From positions 660,299-724,298 of the forward strand of contig NC_035929.1 of NCBI RefSeq assembly GCF_000348985.1: a stretch of DNA of 64,000 bases, in the 5' to 3' direction. This document shows, in pieces, positions 10,547 through 19,738 of this stretch (within the stretch, counting starts at the first letter, position 1; every line of letters begins with the position of its first letter). Source of the stretch: Huiozyma naganishii CBS 8797. Lineage: Eukaryota; Ascomycota; Saccharomycetes; Saccharomycetales; Saccharomycetaceae. The notes under the pieces were generated by a model. That model had not been told where the DNA came from. It worked only from the letters and a program-made list of their open reading frames with translations, and ran no database searches. A program made the position numbers and the translations under genes.

Positions 10547-12676
10547 ATGGTTACTCGCAAAAGAACTCGAAAAGTATCGCTCGAGAATAGAAACGGCAGG
10601 TTGGGCAGGCCAAGAGGTCGAAAGCCATCCAAAAAACAAGGAGAATTGCTGGCAAAATTAGATTTAAAGCGCAAGCCTCACAAAAGTACAAATCTCTACA
10701 ACTCTAAAACTCCGAACAAACTAAAAAATGCAAAATTAGCCCCGAGATCGGTGTACCAATATAAAACAGGACCCACATTCGAGTTTGTTAATGATTATTT
10801 TAAAGTTTTTGGTTTGAGAAACGCTTCTCCTTTATTTTTCAATCTTTGCCCTCGAATTGATCGTGGTTTCGAGTTTGTCGATAATGAGTGGATAGGATAT
10901 AAAAGGAACTACATTTCTTTAGTTACTTCCTTCCTCGTACCTGCTCTAGAAATTACCGATTTTTTGTCCGACACGTACCAAATTTGCATATCTAGTGGAG
11001 ATCAAAGTGTATGGGTGAAAGTAGACTACTTTGCCGTCTGTATTAAGGCGAGTCGAGAAGTTGATGGGAGTGAAGTGAAATTGGTACAACACACTCCTAA
11101 GAGGGATAAAGGTCCACAGTTTACACCACACATTATTCCAGTAATTCCTGCATTACTCCCTGACACTGAAACAATAATGGAGACGTCCAACCTGAAGAAT
11201 TCTGATAAGATCAAAACGTACGAAAATGAATTCATCCTCAACAAAAATGACAGGATGTTCAACAAGATTAATACTTCTAAAAGGTCAAACCTCATGAAGA
11301 CGTACCCGGAGGATATACTACAAAAACTTGCAAGGTATGAAAGAATACAATTTTCCAATTCGAATAGTTTCACGAGGCCGACGAAACCAAACAAACATTT
11401 TAGACTTCATGTGGTACTTGGCGCGGTCATCAATACCGGGGAAAATAGCGATTTACAATTGGATAACCATTTAGAAAAAGTAGGTCTTGAAAATGGGGAA
11501 GAGGTATATTTTGCCCATATTCAAGAGATGAAAACCCCGCCATTGATAATCCGGGGTAAATCAAGGGCCAATTATAATGCATCAAAAGAAGTTGAACTTA
11601 AGGAAGTGGATAAAGGGATCAGCGCCTCCAAACCAAAACAACCTCAAGAACAAGATAACAGAGTAGACGCTATTTACCGGTATCCAAACTACCTTGAAGA
11701 TATTACCAATAAAGTGTCGAGAACACAGGCGAGCTTGAAGGGCACAAACAACTTGAAAAAAAGGTCAGATATTAAACATGGTTTCTCTTCTTTGCCGAGA
11801 CTTCTCGGAAATAACAACAGTATGGAACAGGAAACAGAATCTGCAATTATGGGGGAAGAAACGGCTCAAAGAGGGGAAAATGAAAGAAATAATAGCATTT
11901 ACCCGAAAGTAATCAAGTCATCTACGAGTCATTTAGCAAGCACAAAGATGAGTCGAAAGATTATTAGCACTAGTGACAAAAAAATGGAACAGTTGACTGA
12001 AGTTGAACCTATTATAGGTCCACTATTAGACGGATCCAATCTTTCCGAAAGACATTACAATGATAATGATGATGATGATGCCAATGACGATAGAATGTAC
12101 ACGAGCTCGAGAAGTAATGAAGTAGTAAAACTCAAAAATATCGAAGTAACGACTAGTTATCGGTTGATAAAGCAAAAACGTGTTGTCGTCGGCTCGCTCT
12201 CGTTGGCCCCGCAATCAGGACCAGTTCTACCTAGTGGACACGACCCCTGTGGATTTATGCCAAAGAATACATTCGAGAAAAGAAAAGTGGACAACTCTAT
12301 TACGACAACAACCACAACAACCACAACCACGACAACCACCACTGCAATAAATGACCAAAGACAGGAACAAGTGGTTCCCAGTGACCTTTCATTTACGTTT
12401 TTACAGAATAATTTTCTCCATGCCGATGGCAACTCAATTTTCAATCCGAACAGTGATAGTTCAAATGTCCACGAGCTTTCAAAACTTCTGGAAGAAACTT
12501 ATTTGCCGCTTCCGGAAGGTTTCACTGAATTTGAAAACAGAAGCGTTCCACTCTTCACGGATATATCCACCGCCCATTACCAAAGTCATACAGAACACTT
12601 TACTTACGAAGGAAATTTTTTGGGAGACAGTATGAGTTTCAGCAGCGACAGTCTGAGGGAACGGGTGTGCCCCTAA
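10547..12676 (+). CDS. NDT80: Ndt80, meiosis-specific transcription factor
   Basis: A protein of 709 aa, longer than S. cerevisiae Ndt80 (627 aa). It switches on middle sporulation genes at exit from pachytene by binding MSEs in the nucleus. The Ig-fold DNA-binding domain spans roughly residues 60-330. Recognisable conserved blocks are APRSVYQYKTGP, CPRIDRGFEFVDNEWIGYKR, VQHTPKRDKGPQF and EMKTPPLIIRGKS. The N-terminus is strongly basic. The C-terminal activation half is poorly conserved and contains an acidic DDDDDAND run and a poly-Thr stretch encoded by ACA/ACC/ACG repeats at 12299-12342. Low GC relative to neighbours. Confidence 0.95.
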   Translation: MVTRKRTRKVSLENRNGRLGRPRGRKPSKKQGELLAKLDLKRKPHKSTNLYNSKTPNKLKNAKLAPRSVYQYKTGPTFEFVNDYFKVFGLRNASPLFFNLCPRIDRGFEFVDNEWIGYKRNYISLVTSFLVPALEITDFLSDTYQICISSGDQSVWVKVDYFAVCIKASREVDGSEVKLVQHTPKRDKGPQFTPHIIPVIPALLPDTETIMETSNLKNSDKIKTYENEFILNKNDRMFNKINTSKRSNLMKTYPEDILQKLARYERIQFSNSNSFTRPTKPNKHFRLHVVLGAVINTGENSDLQLDNHLEKVGLENGEEVYFAHIQEMKTPPLIIRGKSRANYNASKEVELKEVDKGISASKPKQPQEQDNRVDAIYRYPNYLEDITNKVSRTQASLKGTNNLKKRSDIKHGFSSLPRLLGNNNSMEQETESAIMGEETAQRGENERNNSIYPKVIKSSTSHLASTKMSRKIISTSDKKMEQLTEVEPIIGPLLDGSNLSERHYNDNDDDDANDDRMYTSSRSNEVVKLKNIEVTTSYRLIKQKRVVVGSLSLAPQSGPVLPSGHDPCGFMPKNTFEKRKVDNSITTTTTTTTTTTTTTAINDQRQEQVVPSDLSFTFLQNNFLHADGNSIFNPNSDSSNVHELSKLLEETYLPLPEGFTEFENRSVPLFTDISTAHYQSHTEHFTYEGNFLGDSMSFSSDSLRERVCP

Positions 12677-13065
12677 AACTGCAGTAGAGAAGACACATAT
12701 CATAAAAGAGAAGAATATGTGGAAAGCAATTCATATTACTGCCCTAACTATCTCAGTTTTCTTCTTCTCTCCCATTCTTCATATCATAAAAAAAATTGTG
12801 TAGAATAAAACTTGCATAAAATGATGAACGGGGAAAAAGTTCCTTTCCCCATGCTCCAAATCCGGGACTTCTGTATTGCAATCCGTTGCAGAAACGAGAA
12901 ACGAATTTGTGACGTTTTTTTTGCAGATTTTGTTTCCATTAAGATTAACAAAATCTAGAAAATTTTGTTAAAGTGATTTGCGGTCATCCTCGACGGGGTT
13001 TGGTGAGGAAGGGGAATACGGTTGTTGGCTTTGCTTTGCCAATGTTTGCATTGCTTGATTGACTG
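12677..13065. other. NDT80-FYV6 intergenic region
   Basis: A 389-bp AT-rich spacer with the NDT80 terminator and FYV6 promoter. I see no further gene or convincing site. Confidence 0.4.
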
Positions 13066-13584
13066 ATGGTAGACAAGAGCACGCCGCGGCCGAAAAGACC
13101 GCTGACCTTTATCTCGGAAGGTGCGTCCGATATACAGACACAGAAGGCGAAAGAGGAGCACGAGCAGAACAAGTACGAGCATGAGCGGCAACGAAGGCGG
13201 CGAAAGACGCTGCAGGACCAACTGCGAGCGAATGCTATCAACAAGCAGAAGGTGTTCAAGAAGCAGGTGCGGGAGAAGGAAAAGTTCAACCGGTTAAGCA
13301 AAAGCGAGTTGCAATTCTTCAAAGATGCAGACAGAGACCGGCAGCAGACGCAGAAGAAAGAGGACAACTATTTACAAAGTGGTCTCGCCGAGTTCGAGAG
13401 GAAGAAAAAAATGCTGGAGCGAAGAAATAACAAAATTCTGAATTCTACCGATGATGCCAGTGCACCAATAGAGGGGACCTCGCAACATCCACGGTCATTG
13501 ACGCAGTCACTCGGAATTGTGAAGAAAAAACCGAAACGGAAAATTCACGTATCATTGAAATCATTGGATGATCACACACAGTGA
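13066..13584 (+). CDS. FYV6: Fyv6-like splicing factor (FAM192A/NIP30 N-terminal domain)
   Basis: A protein of 172 aa, essentially the length of S. cerevisiae Fyv6 (173 aa). Fyv6 acts late in pre-mRNA splicing, helping 3' splice-site choice. The start motif PKRPLTFISEGASD and the charged helix containing LQDQLRANAINKQK and FNRLSKSELQFF match the NIP30 family. The C-terminus is a basic KKKPKRKIHVSLK tail. The middle is a single highly charged predicted helix. In S. cerevisiae this gene is YNL133C on chromosome XIV, not here, so its place next to NDT80 reflects different loss of duplicates. The identification rests on sequence memory of the family, not a search. Confidence 0.78.
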   Translation: MVDKSTPRPKRPLTFISEGASDIQTQKAKEEHEQNKYEHERQRRRRKTLQDQLRANAINKQKVFKKQVREKEKFNRLSKSELQFFKDADRDRQQTQKKEDNYLQSGLAEFERKKKMLERRNNKILNSTDDASAPIEGTSQHPRSLTQSLGIVKKKPKRKIHVSLKSLDDHTQ

Positions 13585-14187
13585 CGATTGTAAGATGCAT
13601 TTTGCCTATTTCAAAGAATTCGGTCCACACAATTCCTCCTTTCTGACCTATTTGATTATAGTTTTTGGTTTTTTTCGAACCAATAGACCCCTCCCCCCTC
13701 CCCCCCTCCCCCCCCGGGGGGAATAAACAATGAAGCAAGAGCTATCTCCCTTTTGAGTCTGCGCCATGTCCGTTTCGCGGGAAAAAAATGTGGAAAAAAG
13801 AACTACTTATTAAGAGGCACCAGACGCCTTCTCAAAAGCTAAGGGAGGGAGGAAAGCGAATAGATTACTGGAAAAAGATTAATAAATATCACAATTACCC
13901 ACCCAGCCGGATGTACTACTACCCACCCACTGATCCATTTCCCCGCTGCATCGTACCCCAGCCTGATCTGTCACAAATTAATACCGCGACGCACTAAAAT
14001 TTCCGCGTCACAAAATGCGTCGTTGAATTTTTGATAGCAATTTTTCGCTGTAATTTTTTTTGTCCTGCCGTCAAAATAACTTTGAACGGAGAACAGCGCA
14101 GAGGATCTTCCGTTTCGTCAATGTTACGATCAGGTCCCAACTTTGCGATCCGGTAGACTTGCAGGGACCAATTCTAGCGATAAGAAT
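13585..14187. other. Intergenic region with C/G homopolymer tract
   Basis: A 603-bp spacer. At about 13687-13720 there is a strongly C-rich run broken by single T residues that ends in C8-G6, able to form a short hairpin. The rest is ordinary AT-rich sequence with no supported gene. The frame of the next gene extends upstream to about 14143 only through a non-ATG codon. Confidence 0.4.
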
Positions 14188-15075
14188 ATGGCGGGGAAGA
14201 GGGGAAGAAGAAGTAATAGCAACGGTGCCCGTGGAACGCAGCAGCAGCAGCAGCAACAAAACGGAAGAGTTGGCCTCGTTGCAGTGGGTAACGAATCAGA
14301 TATGGGAGGTCCGCTCCGTATCTTCACCACCACGTCGGAGGACGAGCAGTTGTCGAAGCAGCAGAGTAAGAACAAGTTAAGACGGAGAAGGAAGAGAGGT
14401 GATGCTCGTGGTGCCATGAATGAGGACTTCGGGGATAATTTCAATAGCGAACTTTTCCTGGATCCTGAGTTGTTCAGAAGAACGTCGAAACCACGCCGTG
14501 GGTTTTCCGTTGCGAATGGACACTTATTGAGTGACGATAATGTCGGGATTCTGCTGAGACAGGCTGAGCTGCGAGTTAAGGCGAAGCGGAAGGTGGCCAC
14601 GGGACCTGGGTCCGTTAAAAATAGAGCAAGCCGCAAGGAGTTGCTCGAGGCAATCAACGCCGAGAGAGATATAGCTAATAAAACCTCTAGGAAGAGATCT
14701 AGAGGTAAGAACGTTGTTCCGGGGAGGAGCAACGGACCTAGGTCTGGTTCGTCGCAGGCGCAGATACCACAAAACAGACTCGTTTTGTCTACCAGCACCA
14801 GAGCAGAGGACCAGCTATTGGCCATATCCAACTTGACCATTGGAATTGACAGGGAAAACTTGAAGGAAGTCTTGCAAAAAGTGGGCAAGTGCAAGATCGC
14901 CAGCATTAAATTGAGGGACTTACCAACAGGATCCGCTACCGCGCATGTTATGATGGCGCGTCCATCGGTCCCCGAGTTGGAACGGTTGCAAGTGATGTTT
15001 AACGGTGCCCAGGTTGACGGTAGGGTTATCCAAGTCAATATCACATCAAAGCAACAGCTTGGACGTGGGCGCTGA
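14188..15075 (+). CDS. Basic nuclear protein with C-terminal RRM-like domain (positional candidate for YHR127W)
   Basis: A protein of 295 aa from the first ATG, 14188 (MAGKRGRRSNSN). The N-terminus is rich in Arg, Gly and Ser with a short CAG/CAA-encoded glutamine run near residue 20. The middle is strongly basic (KLRRRRKRG; KTSRKRSRGK), consistent with nuclear or RNA-bound location. The C-terminal ~90 residues have an RRM-like beta-alpha-beta-beta-alpha-beta pattern, with an RNP2-like LLAISNL and an RNP1-like SATAHVMM that lacks the usual aromatics. It sits where YHR127W lies on chromosome VIII, before FUR1. I cannot confirm orthology, and a Yra1/Yra2-like export factor is an alternative. 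Confidence 0.7.
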   Translation: MAGKRGRRSNSNGARGTQQQQQQQNGRVGLVAVGNESDMGGPLRIFTTTSEDEQLSKQQSKNKLRRRRKRGDARGAMNEDFGDNFNSELFLDPELFRRTSKPRRGFSVANGHLLSDDNVGILLRQAELRVKAKRKVATGPGSVKNRASRKELLEAINAERDIANKTSRKRSRGKNVVPGRSNGPRSGSSQAQIPQNRLVLSTSTRAEDQLLAISNLTIGIDRENLKEVLQKVGKCKIASIKLRDLPTGSATAHVMMARPSVPELERLQVMFNGAQVDGRVIQVNITSKQQLGRGR

Positions 15076-15390
15076 TTTATTTAAAGAGCGTGTTCAACGG
15101 AAGAGGTTGTGGGGAACAATTGCAAAATGTTTCTGTGTTTACCCACACAACGGAAAAAGCAGCAAATATACCCAAAGGTAAGGGGGCAGCGGTAAAGAGA
15201 AACAACGATGCCAATCAGGGATAATTGCCGTTTTCTTTTCTCTTTGAGGATATGTACAATACGTATATGTTTTCTGTCGCTGTTCAAATCCACCTTTGTA
15301 AAGCGATACAAAACTTGCTAATGTTATGTTTCATTTCTTACGGTGCATTTAGCCTTCATCAATTAGAAACGATGTGAAATTTAGTCGGTC
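15076..15390. terminator. Convergent 3' ends of the RRM-like gene and ALF1
   Basis: A 315-bp gap between two convergent genes, so it holds both poly(A) regions and needs no promoter. AT-rich, no further feature seen. Confidence 0.4.
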
Positions 15391-16134
15391 TCATACTTCT
15401 TCGTCAGAGGTATCGTCTGATGCTCTTGGGGTAAATTCAGAACCTGTGTGCACACATAGAGGTTTAAGAAACCCACCATGGTTCTTGGCCACAGGACCAA
15501 AGTACGTAGTACCCTTCACGGCACCTTCATTTTTCCCAACAGCATCATCGAACTCAATCCCACACCATATATCAGTTTCGCTAATATCAGGTACTTTGCC
15601 TATAAACCGCAACCATCCTCTTCTCTCGAGCTGATTGGGCTTATTGCCTGTGGTCACACAACACCGTTGACCAACCTCCAATTCTTTCAACCGATCATCA
15701 ATCAATGAGTCTTCAATGGCACGTTTTGAGGAGTACTTTGGGTCGAACCTTCCCAACTTGGCCTGTTTCTTCCATTGAAGAACAGAATTCTGTTTTTGGC
15801 TGTATTGCTCTTCAGATAGGGAAAAACTGCTTGCATTTTGCCGGGATCTGTTATCGATTGATTCTTTCAGGGCGTTGACGAGCGAGTCTGAGTTTGTATC
15901 CTCAACCATAATCCGAGCAACGGACCGGATAGCAAAGTCGTGCCCCAAATCTCGTGTGGGATAAACAATAGACTCGCCCTCACCACCAAGTCTACTTTGC
16001 AATGTCAGTTTCATATCCTCAACCTCAATTCCTGTGAGAAGTTTCAACTTCGAGACCAACGTTTCGAGCGAAATCCCGTCATCCAGCTCGTACGATGTGG
16101 AGCAAAGTGCAGAGTCAACAAATACCGTGACCAT
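15391..16134 (-). CDS. ALF1: Alf1, tubulin-folding cofactor B
   Basis: A protein of 247 aa (S. cerevisiae Alf1: 254 aa) that binds alpha-tubulin during folding in the cytosol. It has an N-terminal ubiquitin-like domain (about 1-80), a linker with a coiled-coil-like segment, and a C-terminal CAP-Gly domain at about 155-228. The CAP-Gly signature reads GKNEG at 200-204, a conservative D-to-E change in the usual GKNDG, followed by YFGP and GGFLKP. The C-terminus is acidic (DDTSDEEV). It is divergent from LSM7 with a 259-bp shared promoter, the arrangement S. cerevisiae has at YNL148C-YNL147W on chromosome XIV. Confidence 0.95.
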   Translation of the reverse strand: MVTVFVDSALCSTSYELDDGISLETLVSKLKLLTGIEVEDMKLTLQSRLGGEGESIVYPTRDLGHDFAIRSVARIMVEDTNSDSLVNALKESIDNRSRQNASSFSLSEEQYSQKQNSVLQWKKQAKLGRFDPKYSSKRAIEDSLIDDRLKELEVGQRCCVTTGNKPNQLERRGWLRFIGKVPDISETDIWCGIEFDDAVGKNEGAVKGTTYFGPVAKNHGGFLKPLCVHTGSEFTPRASDDTSDEEV

Positions 16135-16393
16135 CTGCAGCTATCCTACCCCCGTAGAGCATCTAGAAGTGACCAAGGCGTCCGCTGACCGTCCAGACGT
16201 AACTCAAGACCGTCACTTTCAGAAGCCCTAATTTGCACCGTCTCTTCAGCAGTTCCCAAACCCTAGTCAAAAAAGAGCAGAAAAAAAATACTTGTGAAAT
16301 TAACCACCAGACTCTCAAATGGTGCGTTCTGTGAAAGCGGACATCCCCTTCTAGTGCACGGTCAAGACCCACAGGACTCAACACAGTGCTAAT
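16135..16393. promoter_or_regulatory. ALF1-LSM7 divergent promoter
   Basis: A 259-bp gap between divergent starts. No specific site is strong enough to name. Confidence 0.4.
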
Positions 16394-16929
16394 ATGAGTT
16401 CAATTGTACGTATACCCCCCCACCTGCCTAAAAAAATAAAATATACTCGGCTGGCTAAGGAAGACATTTATTTTATAATTTTCATTTTGGGCTTTCAGTT
16501 CTTCTTGTTGGCCAACCGACGCAACTCTTTGCCTATATTTACTAACAGTTTCCCTCCTTTTTGTTTTGTTATATTCTATAGAACCAAGAGAAACCAATGA
16601 AGGAACAGCAACAGCAACAACAGCAGCAACAGAAAAAGAAATTCGAAAGCCCTAAAAGAGAGGCTATTGTGGACCTTGCGAAGTACAAGGATTCTAAAGT
16701 TCGTGTCAAGCTGATGGGCGACAAATTGGTGGTAGGTGTGCTGAAGGGATATGACCAATTGATGAACTTGGTACTGGACGAAACGGCTGAGTACCTAAAG
16801 GACGCCAACGACGAAATCTCAAGAGACAAGACGAGGGATTTGGGCTTCACCGTCATAAGAGGCAACATTCTCGTTTCCATAAGCCCACTGGAGGGATCCG
16901 AAGTAATATACATGCAAAGCTCGCAATAA
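16394..16929 (+). CDS. LSM7: Lsm7, U6 snRNP / Lsm1-7 and Lsm2-8 ring subunit, spliced (16394-16405 joined to 16582-16929)
   Basis: The four-codon first exon (MSSI) joins exon 2 to give 119 aa; S. cerevisiae Lsm7 has 115 aa. Lsm7 is shared by the cytoplasmic Lsm1-7 mRNA-decay ring and the nuclear Lsm2-8 ring on U6 snRNA. After a polyglutamine run (CAG/CAA, about 16606-16632) comes the Sm fold. Sm1 is VRVKLMGDKLVVGVLKGYDQ and Sm2 is VIRGNILVSI, both nearly as in S. cerevisiae. An ATG at 16597 in exon 2 could give an unspliced 110-aa form. I prefer splicing because donor, branch point and acceptor are all present and the frame is kept. Confidence 0.92.
16406..16581 (+). other. Spliceosomal intron in LSM7
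   Basis: A 176-nt intron with donor GTACGT (not the consensus GTATGT), branch point TACTAAC at 16540-16546, a pyrimidine-rich run, and acceptor TAG ending at 16581. Confidence 0.82.
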
Positions 16930-17422
16930 ATGTCACCACCGTCAGCTCATCTTGTATCCACCGGAAAAAGCAGCACGCTTAACTGGCTGCCCACCGACAT
17001 AAATATATACTACTAAATCATATATAGGTATACCTTTCATCGACTAACCCCAGTCCCCCCATGAACTACTCCTGCTGTCCTTGTACTAGAAACCTGGCTG
17101 TCTCAGACCAGTGGCTGTTAGTAGTGACGGTAGTATCTCCCACGGCGTTAATGACGGATCCCTCTTCGCCCGTCGGAAATAAAAAGTGAATATTTCGATC
17201 TCATCGAAAATTTTTTTTTTTGATAAAGTGAAAAATTTACTGTATAAATGCGATGAGCTGTGACAGAAAATTTTCAATTTGTGCACTTTAGGAGGCATCG
17301 CTTGCGGATCATCAATTGACGTCTATCCCGATTAGATAATCTTTTTTCCGTATATTTGGGTGAAAAAACACGAGAGAAGGCTTGACCAATAATACCACAA
17401 AACAACCCATATTCGATTAACA
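16930..17422. other. LSM7-FUR1 intergenic region
   Basis: A 493-bp spacer with the LSM7 terminator and FUR1 promoter. It contains a T9-10 tract near 17210 (poly dA:dT promoter element). No other gene seen. Confidence 0.4.
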
Positions 17423-18073
17423 ATGTCCACTGAACCTTTCAAGAACGTATACTTGCTTCCACAGACCAACCAATTGTTGGGGCTATATACCATCATTAGG
17501 GACAAGAACACCACAAGACCAGATTTCATTTTTTATTCCGACAGAATCATCAGACTGCTAGTCGAGGAAGGTTTGAACCACCTTCCAGTGACACCAAAGA
17601 CCGTCGCTACACACACGGGCGAAGACTTCACAGGTGTCTCCTTTGTTGGCAGAATCTGCGGGGTTTCCATAGTGAGGGCCGGTGAGTCCATGGAACAAGG
17701 GCTGAGAGACTGCTGTAGGTCTGTTCGTATCGGTAAAATCTTGATTCAAAGAGACGAAGAGACAGCTTTGCCAAAACTCTTCTACGAAAAGCTACCAGAA
17801 GATATCTCAGATAGATACGTGTTTTTGTTAGACCCAATGCTGGCTACAGGGGGTAGCGCCATCATGGCCACCGATGTACTAATCAAGAGAGGGGTGAAAC
17901 CAGAAAGAATCTACTTTTTGAACCTGATCTGCAGCAAGGAAGGTATCGACAGATACCATGCTGCCCACCCAGATGTTAAAATTGTAACGGGTGTTTTAGA
18001 CAAAGGTCTGAACGAACAGAAATACCTAGTCCCAGGTCTTGGTGACTTTGGTGACAGATACTACTGCATCTAA
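17423..18073 (+). CDS. FUR1: Fur1, uracil phosphoribosyltransferase
   Basis: A protein of 216 aa, the same length as S. cerevisiae Fur1, ending in the family's GDFGDRYYCI uracil-binding tail. It converts uracil plus PRPP to UMP in the pyrimidine salvage pathway. The PRPP-binding loop is DPMLATGGS at 137-145. It is also the step that activates 5-fluorouracil in fungi. It is very highly conserved and shows no unusual feature. Convergent with ARP1. Confidence 0.98.
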   Translation: MSTEPFKNVYLLPQTNQLLGLYTIIRDKNTTRPDFIFYSDRIIRLLVEEGLNHLPVTPKTVATHTGEDFTGVSFVGRICGVSIVRAGESMEQGLRDCCRSVRIGKILIQRDEETALPKLFYEKLPEDISDRYVFLLDPMLATGGSAIMATDVLIKRGVKPERIYFLNLICSKEGIDRYHAAHPDVKIVTGVLDKGLNEQKYLVPGLGDFGDRYYCI

Positions 18074-18299
18074 TTTGAAAAAGCGTGAACGAAACACAAC
18101 AAAACAATCTAAAACGGTCTGTTGCTCACTATCAATTGAAATCCGTTATCTATCGAAGTTATCAACGGGACACCCTTTTGCTACCGGGTCTTTGCTTACA
18201 TTTTTATCTTTTCCCACTTTCTTTCTGTGTCCTAAATATGTAGTATATTGTCATAAACACACTCATCAAAAGAACGAAGAACTTTTGAATCACTCGCTC
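18074..18299. terminator. Convergent FUR1-ARP1 3' region
   Basis: A 226-bp gap between convergent genes, AT-rich with T-tracts. It holds both polyadenylation regions. Confidence 0.4.
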
Positions 18300-19463
18300 T
18301 CACAGAAACTTCCTATGTACCATACTGGGGTCCTCCTCGTACATTTCTCTGGTGAGCCACAGGTTTCTGAATCCGTAAAGCCCAGACAGTATCGATCCGC
18401 CAATCCACGCTATGTACGACCTTTCAGCAAGCGACCTTATCTTGACCTTTGTATGTTTCGGTAGCATTTTTTTCGTCTCGCTCATTGTTCTTTGGTCAAA
18501 CCCTTTTAACATTGTTGTACCACCACTCAAAACTATGTTCTCGAGGAGCTGGGTCCGAAGATCCATATCAACCTTGTTTATCGATTCGAGCAGCATTTCG
18601 GGGACACTGACACATTCTGATCCTATGAGCTGAGGTTGGAATAAAATCTCAGAGGTTCTGTACTTGCCCTTCCCGAACGTCAACTCCTGACCATCGGGCA
18701 ACTTAACCGTTGACGTGTTCTCTCTTTCATGGATGAAGAACTTCTCCTCCTCAAACTTATAGTCCAGGGCCACGTAGTTGGCCTTCTCCTTGATTGTTCT
18801 TACAATCTCTTGTTCACTATTTGAGAACAACGAGAGCCCTGTGCTCTTCCTTATATAAAATTGCAACTCTTGTGTTATATCCCTACCACCAATGTCTATC
18901 CGTCGTATTGAAGAGGGCAGAGCAAATCCTTGGTATACAGGAGTCGATGCACTGTACCCCTCACCACACTCTAATACACAGCCAGTGGTTTGTCCAGTAG
19001 CATATAAGGATAAAACTGCAGGATGAGCAACGTACAACGCATCAAAGTTGAAGGTTTCATAAAGTATCTCGCACATAGTTTCCCGGTTTTTGGTAGAGTT
19101 TAGTGGCGCCTCCGTAATCAGTAAAGGATGATCCCCGATTTGCGAATTTCCTTGACCCAATTGCAATTTGCTGTAAAAGATATGAGACCAAAGCAGTTCC
19201 ATATCGTCCCAGTTGGTAACTTCGCCTCGAGAAATGGGCCTTCTCAAAGCTAAAAGACCTCTTAATCGCTGTGCCTCGTTCCCTACAAAGGTTCTATCCT
19301 CGAGCCCCGTTGTCATCACTTTCTTGTAGCGCGGCTTGCCGGCCATTGTATACTCCAAAATAGCAGGGGTTTCATCACCGCTAAAACCAGCTTTCAGAAT
19401 TGCAGAACCATTATCTAATACCACGGGCTGATTGTACAGAGTGGAAAAGCTATCATCAGCCAT
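18300..19463 (-). CDS. ARP1: Arp1, actin-related protein of dynactin
   Basis: A protein of 387 aa (S. cerevisiae Arp1: 384 aa). It forms the short actin-like filament of dynactin, which supports dynein in spindle positioning. The start is the ATG at 19461-19463 (MADDSFSTLYNQPVVLDNGS). The frame stays open further upstream only from a GTG. The actin fold is visible in the phosphate-1 loop VLDNGSAILKAGFSG and the phosphate-2 region DIGGRDIT. The adenosine contact IVLSGGTTMLKGF and the C-terminal WIGGSIL block are also present. It sits between FUR1 and the PH-domain gene, as on chromosome VIII. Confidence 0.95.
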   Translation of the reverse strand: MADDSFSTLYNQPVVLDNGSAILKAGFSGDETPAILEYTMAGKPRYKKVMTTGLEDRTFVGNEAQRLRGLLALRRPISRGEVTNWDDMELLWSHIFYSKLQLGQGNSQIGDHPLLITEAPLNSTKNRETMCEILYETFNFDALYVAHPAVLSLYATGQTTGCVLECGEGYSASTPVYQGFALPSSIRRIDIGGRDITQELQFYIRKSTGLSLFSNSEQEIVRTIKEKANYVALDYKFEEEKFFIHERENTSTVKLPDGQELTFGKGKYRTSEILFQPQLIGSECVSVPEMLLESINKVDMDLRTQLLENIVLSGGTTMLKGFDQRTMSETKKMLPKHTKVKIRSLAERSYIAWIGGSILSGLYGFRNLWLTREMYEEDPSMVHRKFL

Positions 19464-19738
19464 TATATAACCCTCCGTACCCTTAATACTCTCGTTCACA
19501 TACCGTCTCTGCTTTTATTGTAATATCTAACTTATTTTATAAAGAATTCTTTAAAGAAATCGGTGGTCACGGTTAACCACTAACGAAGACCCATGAACTG
19601 TACATTTGCATACACACTTAAGATAAACTATAAAGGCAATACAGTAGCCAAAGTTCAGGCGTCGTCCCTATCGTCTAGATATAAATATTATTGGACGGCT
19701 CATAACTATACTAACGACATATCGCAGTGGGCATGCCA

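Noticed and set aside
13445..13738. Reverse-strand open frame across the C-rich tract
   Set aside because: Low-complexity Gly/Arg translation of the homopolymer run, antisense to FYV6.
14130..15044. Reverse-strand open frame of 304 codons opposite the RRM-like gene
   Set aside because: Antisense of basic, polyQ-containing coding sequence, giving Leu runs typical of shadow frames; the forward frame has RRM-like structure.
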